A stretch of DNA of 64,000 nucleotides, from assembly GCA_033439255.1 (NCBI GenBank), contig CM065884.1, positions 682,001-746,000 of the forward strand, in the 5' to 3' direction. The position numbers and the translations under genes were made by a program. The notes under the pieces were generated by a model that was given only the letters and a program-made list of their open reading frames with translations, ran no database searches and was not told the DNA's origin. The stretch comes from Hericium rajendrae (taxonomy: Eukaryota > Basidiomycota > Agaricomycetes > Russulales > Hericiaceae). This document shows, in pieces, positions 59,819 through 64,000 of this stretch (its first letter is position 1; every line of letters starts with the position of its first letter).

Positions 59819-61109
59819 ATGCCGCCGAGGAAGAAAGCTCGCACGCATGCGCCATCTACTAGCTCGAGCTTCCGGCATGCCCGTCGCGCACGAAGCCCAG
59901 AGCCTTTGCAAGCCCCGCAGCTGAACTGCCCAATAACAAGACATCTCTCCCAGCAGACCTTGCGTATACCATTGTTGCCCACATTGTTGGTGATTTCTTT
60001 CAGGATATAATCCTCGACCCGAAGAATGCGTCGGAAGAAGATGCGATTGGGACGATGCTGCACGTCTCCCGTGCCTTCAGAGAGTTCACAATAAAGTTCC
60101 TCCGGTTGCTGTGGGGGGATACCTTTTTCATCGGATCGTGAGCATGAATCCTCCTTTCTGATTTATTTTCCCGGACGACGATAATCCCAGAACCCTCACC
60201 AACTACAAGTCGGCAATATGCATCCTTCGCGAACTTGCAACAGCGCCGTATCAAAAGCCTCACAAGTTCGTAAAGCGCGTCAGCATCCCGGCCCTCAATA
60301 GTCGAGTTGTTCGTCGGCGGAGTGGTATTCTCATTGATTTGGCGCTATATCTCCTGGATGGCGTCGCATACAGAGAAATGGGCCGCAAGGAAATTGGCGG
60401 GCCGCCTATTGGTATCAATATATTTGACCCCGAGGCCCTCTCCGTGCTCCGCGATAACTATCACAAGACCGTCCCATCACTGTTGCGACCTTTCTTGCTC
60501 GGTCGGGTGTGGGACAAGATTGTGAAATGGGCGATCATATGGCCAAGAGGTGATGTTACGGTGCATCTTCAATGTGTTTGCGACTGAGATTTGCCTTTAA
60601 AGCCCCGCTCCTTTATGTGACTTTTCATTGGGTCCTTGCACTGGCTTCAAGTTTATCTGGATCTGAGACAGAGATCACTTTGGTTAGTCCCATATCATTT
60701 GCTCTGGATCTGACACCGATCAGTCTATTTTTTCCCCTCTCATACACAGTGGGCAGATCCACCAAAAGACGGATTCTCAAATCTAAATCCAGTGCCGGAC
60801 GAGCTTGAGCCACGGCTCAAAGCCGCGCTGGAAAAAGCGTGGAAGAAGAAGGAATTATGCGATGAAGAGCTTGCAAACTTCCGGCGCGAGGAGGGCCTCC
60901 ATCCTCTTCCTCCCATCACCTTAGAGGACTTTCCTTTGGATGATTCGCTATTCAAATCACTGGATTTCTTCGAGAGGGTGGCAAATTATGACGAGCCTCA
61001 TGCGAAGATCATACACATTGCCAGGAAATGCATCGGGTTGTTTCTGTCGGAAGATGAGGAGGCTCGGTTTGTTGGAGAGCGCGAGACCTCCCAGGATGCG
61101 GAGACATGA
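59819..61109 (+). CDS. Hypothetical protein, F-box-like N-terminus (paralogue of 49207-50456)
   Basis: Three exons (59819-60137, 60191-60554, 60750-61109). After a basic start (MPPRKKARTHAPSTSSSFRH) the frame shifts near 59930, where one C seems lost from a run. Beyond it the protein continues LPADLAYTIVAHIVGDFFQD and TMLHVSRAFREFTIKFLRLL. The middle has NYKSAICILRELATAPYQKP and RPFLLGRVWDKIVKWAIIW, the end CIGLFLSEDEEARFVGERE. Exon 1 is 319 bases against 320 in the paralogue, which fits one missing base. Phases and blocks match the minus-strand copy 9 kb away. The function is unknown and an F-box role is only a guess. Confidence 0.65.
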
Positions 61110-61568
61110 GATGCCAAGTGCGTGCATTGACAAGTTCTGTTAGGGTACGGCAAGAGTACTTAATGCCATGTTGTTTCTTTTCTTCAGACGCGGATGCTCG
61201 GGGCCCACACTGTTCTGTTGTGTCGATTAATATCCGGTCATGTACGGAGAATCGAGATGCAGCCTTTTAAAACTCCAGAATATCAGATCTTCTTCCTGAG
61301 CTCAGTCCGCGTGAACGTAAGACAATAAGCAGGTATCTTCCGCTTGCCTTCCGCTGTATTTCGCAGAGACGAGCGAGTGGAACGTTGTGAAGAATTTTGA
61401 TGTTAATATTGATATTTTTGTCCACTGGATATTTCGAGCTCCGGCGACCAAATACAAGCCAAACAAATCGCGCGCGCCAAGCGCGCCGACGTCGCCCGCC
61501 TTCAACTCAACACCACGTATACAGCGACAATCCTTGCATAAGTCGCTCCTGCGCTTCATACTTCCAAC

Positions 61569-64000
61569 ATGGCTGGCCAGGCACTCACTGAGTACCCCAG
61601 CTTGTTCCGTACGATGCACAGTCTTATCTTCGGCGAATGGCATGTCTAACACCGCGTCATCAGGCTCGGATACGATGAGCTTGGTGCAGCTCTTCGTACC
61701 GACGGAAGTAGCACACGATACCGTCCACGAACTCGGAGAGCTGGGAAATGTGCAGTTCAAAGATGTGCGTATCTGACCTCTGTAATGGAGCCACGGGCCG
61801 CCCGCTGACGGTCGGCACCGCTAGCTCAACCCGAATGTGAACCCGTTCCAACGCTCCTTCATTGGTGAAATCCGACGCGTCGACGAGATGGCACGGCGCG
61901 TGCGCTTTTTCGCTACGCAGATCGAGAGGGAGAAGGATAAGATACCCGTGCGTCCGCTGTACGACTCGGCGGCGCTCATCACGGTGGGTCCGCGCGCCGC
62001 GCAGACGATGGATGCGCTCGATGTGACGCTGTCGGAGCACGAGCAGCGGCTTGCGGAGATGAATGCGAGCTATGAATTGCTGAGCTCGCGGCTCAGGGAG
62101 CTGGTCGAGGCGCGGCATGTGCTTCGCGAGACAGCTGTCTTTTTCCAGAAGGTGAGTGTCGTTTAATGTGCATTTTGGTGGGTGCTAAATATCGTAAATA
62201 GGCCGAGAGAGAGCAGTCGGACATCCGGAGCTCGTTCGATGACAGCGCGGCGCCGTTGCTCCAGCATGAGGATCGTGAGAACCACTATTCCTCGACCGTC
62301 CAGTTCGACCTTGAGTAAGATATTTTTCACGCGCCCGGCTTCCGATACTGAACATTCATCAGATTCGTGGCCGGGACTATTGACCGAGCCAGGTTGCCCA
62401 CATTCGAGCGCGTCCTCTGGCGTGTACTACGTGGAAATTTGTACATGAACCACACTGACATTGCAGAGCCGTTCGTCGATCCCTCTACCGGCGCCGAGAC
62501 GCGCAAGAATGTTTTTATCATCTTCGCGCATGGCGACGCTCTGCTGGCAAAGATCCGCAAGGTTGCCGAATCAATGGGCGCCACGATCTATCCGATTGAC
62601 GCCAACGCCGACAAGCGCGCAGAGTCGCTGCGGGAAGTCAACGGGCGCATCGAGGACTTGGAGATGGTGCTATACAACACTGGCTCCACGCGTCGTAGCG
62701 AGTTGGTCACCATCGGGGAGAACCTGGCGAGCTGGCAGGACGTCGTTCGGAAGGAGAAGCTGATCTTTGAGACGCTGAACTTGTTTAATTACGATGTCCG
62801 GCGCAAGACGCTCATTGCTGAGGGTTGGTGTCCTACACGGGACATCACGAATATCCAGTTGGCGCTGCGCCATGCTACAGTACGCTGGGACATCTTCAGC
62901 TAATGTTTTGATCAAATTACTGACGGTATCCACAGGAGGAGTCTGGGACGAGTGTGCCGCCTATTTTACACGAGCTCCGTACAAACAAGACTCCGCCCAC
63001 TTTCCAGCGGACCAACAAGTTTACGGAGGGCTTCCAGACCATCATGGACAGCTATGGAATTGCCAACTATCAGGAAGTAAACCCTGGTCTCTTCGCGGTC
63101 GTCACCTTCCCGTTCCTGTTTGCTGTCATGTTCGGTGATATCGGGCATGGCACTATCGTTTCTTTGGCTGGCCTTTTCATGATCCTGAACGAGAGGAAAC
63201 TGGCCAGAGCGACTTGGGAGAGATCTTCGGCACTTTCTTCTTGTGAGTAGTCATTTTCACTCCCAGTTTGCATTTGTCATGACTAACTTTGTTTCATTTA
63301 GCGGTCGCTATATCATCCTGCTCATGGGTCTCTTTTCGATGTACACCGGCTTCATTTACAATGATGTCTTCTCAAATCGTTGACCCTCTTCCGTTCTGGC
63401 TGGGAATGGCCCGTCGATACAAACGGCACTGTCAGTGCGGAGCCAAATGGTCATGTCTACCCCTTCGGTCTCGATCCTGCCTGGCACGGTGCAGACAACG
63501 CGCTGATCTTCACGAACTCGTACAAGATGAAGATGTCCATCGTCCTCGGTGTCATCCATGTACGATCATAATCTAGCAGTTAATGTGCCATACTGATAAG
63601 TTCCTCCAGATGACCTTTGCATTGTGTCTTCAGCTTCCCAATCACATTCGTTTCAAACGTCCCCTCGACATCTATACCAACTTCGTTCCACAGATGATCT
63701 TTCTTCAGTCTATTTTCGGCTATCTGACGATCTGTATCATCTACAAGTGGACAGTCGACTGGTCGACTGCCTCGACTCCTCCACCTTCGCTTCTCAACAT
63801 GCTCATCGCGATGTTCTTGTCACCTGGTACGATCGCGGAAGACAGCAGACTGTATTCCGGGCAGAGCGTGATCCAGGTGGTTCTTCTGCTTCTGGCGCTC
63901 ATCTGTGTTCCATGGATGCTGTGCGTTAAGCCGTACATCCAATACCAAGAGATGAAGAAGATCCAGGAACAGGGATACGTTGGCCTTGCGCCCGGGGACG
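61569..64000 (+). CDS. VPH1: V-type proton ATPase subunit a (VPH1/STV1), 3' end beyond the window
   Basis: Eight exons are visible: 61569-61608, 61664-61764, 61825-62151, 62202-62314, 62363-62879, 62936-63242, 63302-63559 and from 63610. Motifs: [93 protein letters not shown] and [16 protein letters not shown]. Subunit a forms the proton half-channels of the vacuolar/Golgi V-ATPase; the key arginine lies past the window. Two one-base frame breaks occur, near 63209 (LAR to DLGEIFGTF) and near 63377 (after DVFS, in an A run). The gene is essential for acid compartments, so these are probably sequence errors. Confidence 0.93.

Overview
The window looks like nuclear DNA of a basidiomycete, most likely an Agaricomycete. 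Genes are dense and lie on both strands. Most are split by short GT..AG introns of about 45-75 bases. There is a secreted cerato-platanin, and several hypothetical gene families occur only as local expansions. I saw no ribosomal RNA, tRNA, CRISPR or bacterial-type operon.

Left part (1-11.2 kb). Mostly conserved single-copy genes: a partial coiled-coil protein (1-1110, minus), cerato-platanin (2019-2435, minus), a mitochondrial MCP1-like membrane protein (3677-4518, plus), a single-pass membrane protein (6562-7263, plus), a Hos2-type histone deacetylase (7707-9650, minus) and the GPI-lipid remodelling factor PER1 (10072-11155, plus). The last two diverge from a 0.42 kb promoter region.

Middle part (11.6-45.5 kb). 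An accessory region built from two paralogous families. Family 1, called 'WY' here, is small: two exons, a conserved block HFGxGV(T/S)..LYDY, then ARYSNYTW, ending in PKWY. I count seven single-domain genes, two two-domain genes, one decayed copy and two relics. Family 2 has three large genes (A 13258-15937, B 20386-22122, C 43024-45543). They share an N-terminus with SAGA, an aligned D..ExK triad of the PD-(D/E)XK nuclease type, and long basic, low-complexity tails. All three family-2 genes lie head to head with a WY gene across 440-525 bases. This repeated divergent pair is the best candidate for an undescribed system. The two-domain WY genes sit in the arms of a roughly 2.4 kb inverted duplication (about 25.05-27.42 and 35.22-37.59 kb). 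The arms enclose an intact gene for a glycogen-targeting PP1 regulatory subunit (29944-32286, minus).

Right part (46.3-64 kb). Conserved genes return: a divergent histone H3 (possible CENP-A) with Gln at position 4, a small membrane protein, COX17, the oligosaccharyltransferase subunit WBP1, adenylate kinase and the 5' part of V-ATPase subunit a. Also present are an F-box-like gene, an ABCG transporter pseudogene, a second copy of the left-edge coiled-coil family, and a pair of paralogous hypothetical genes (49.2-50.5 minus, 59.8-61.1 plus). Several genes here (WBP1, V-ATPase a, the F-box-like gene, the plus-strand hypothetical gene) are interrupted by one-base length changes, mostly next to base runs. 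Since some of these genes are essential, sequence errors are a likely cause.

Exon limits were read by eye from splice signals, frame and paralogue comparison. No search or alignment program was run.
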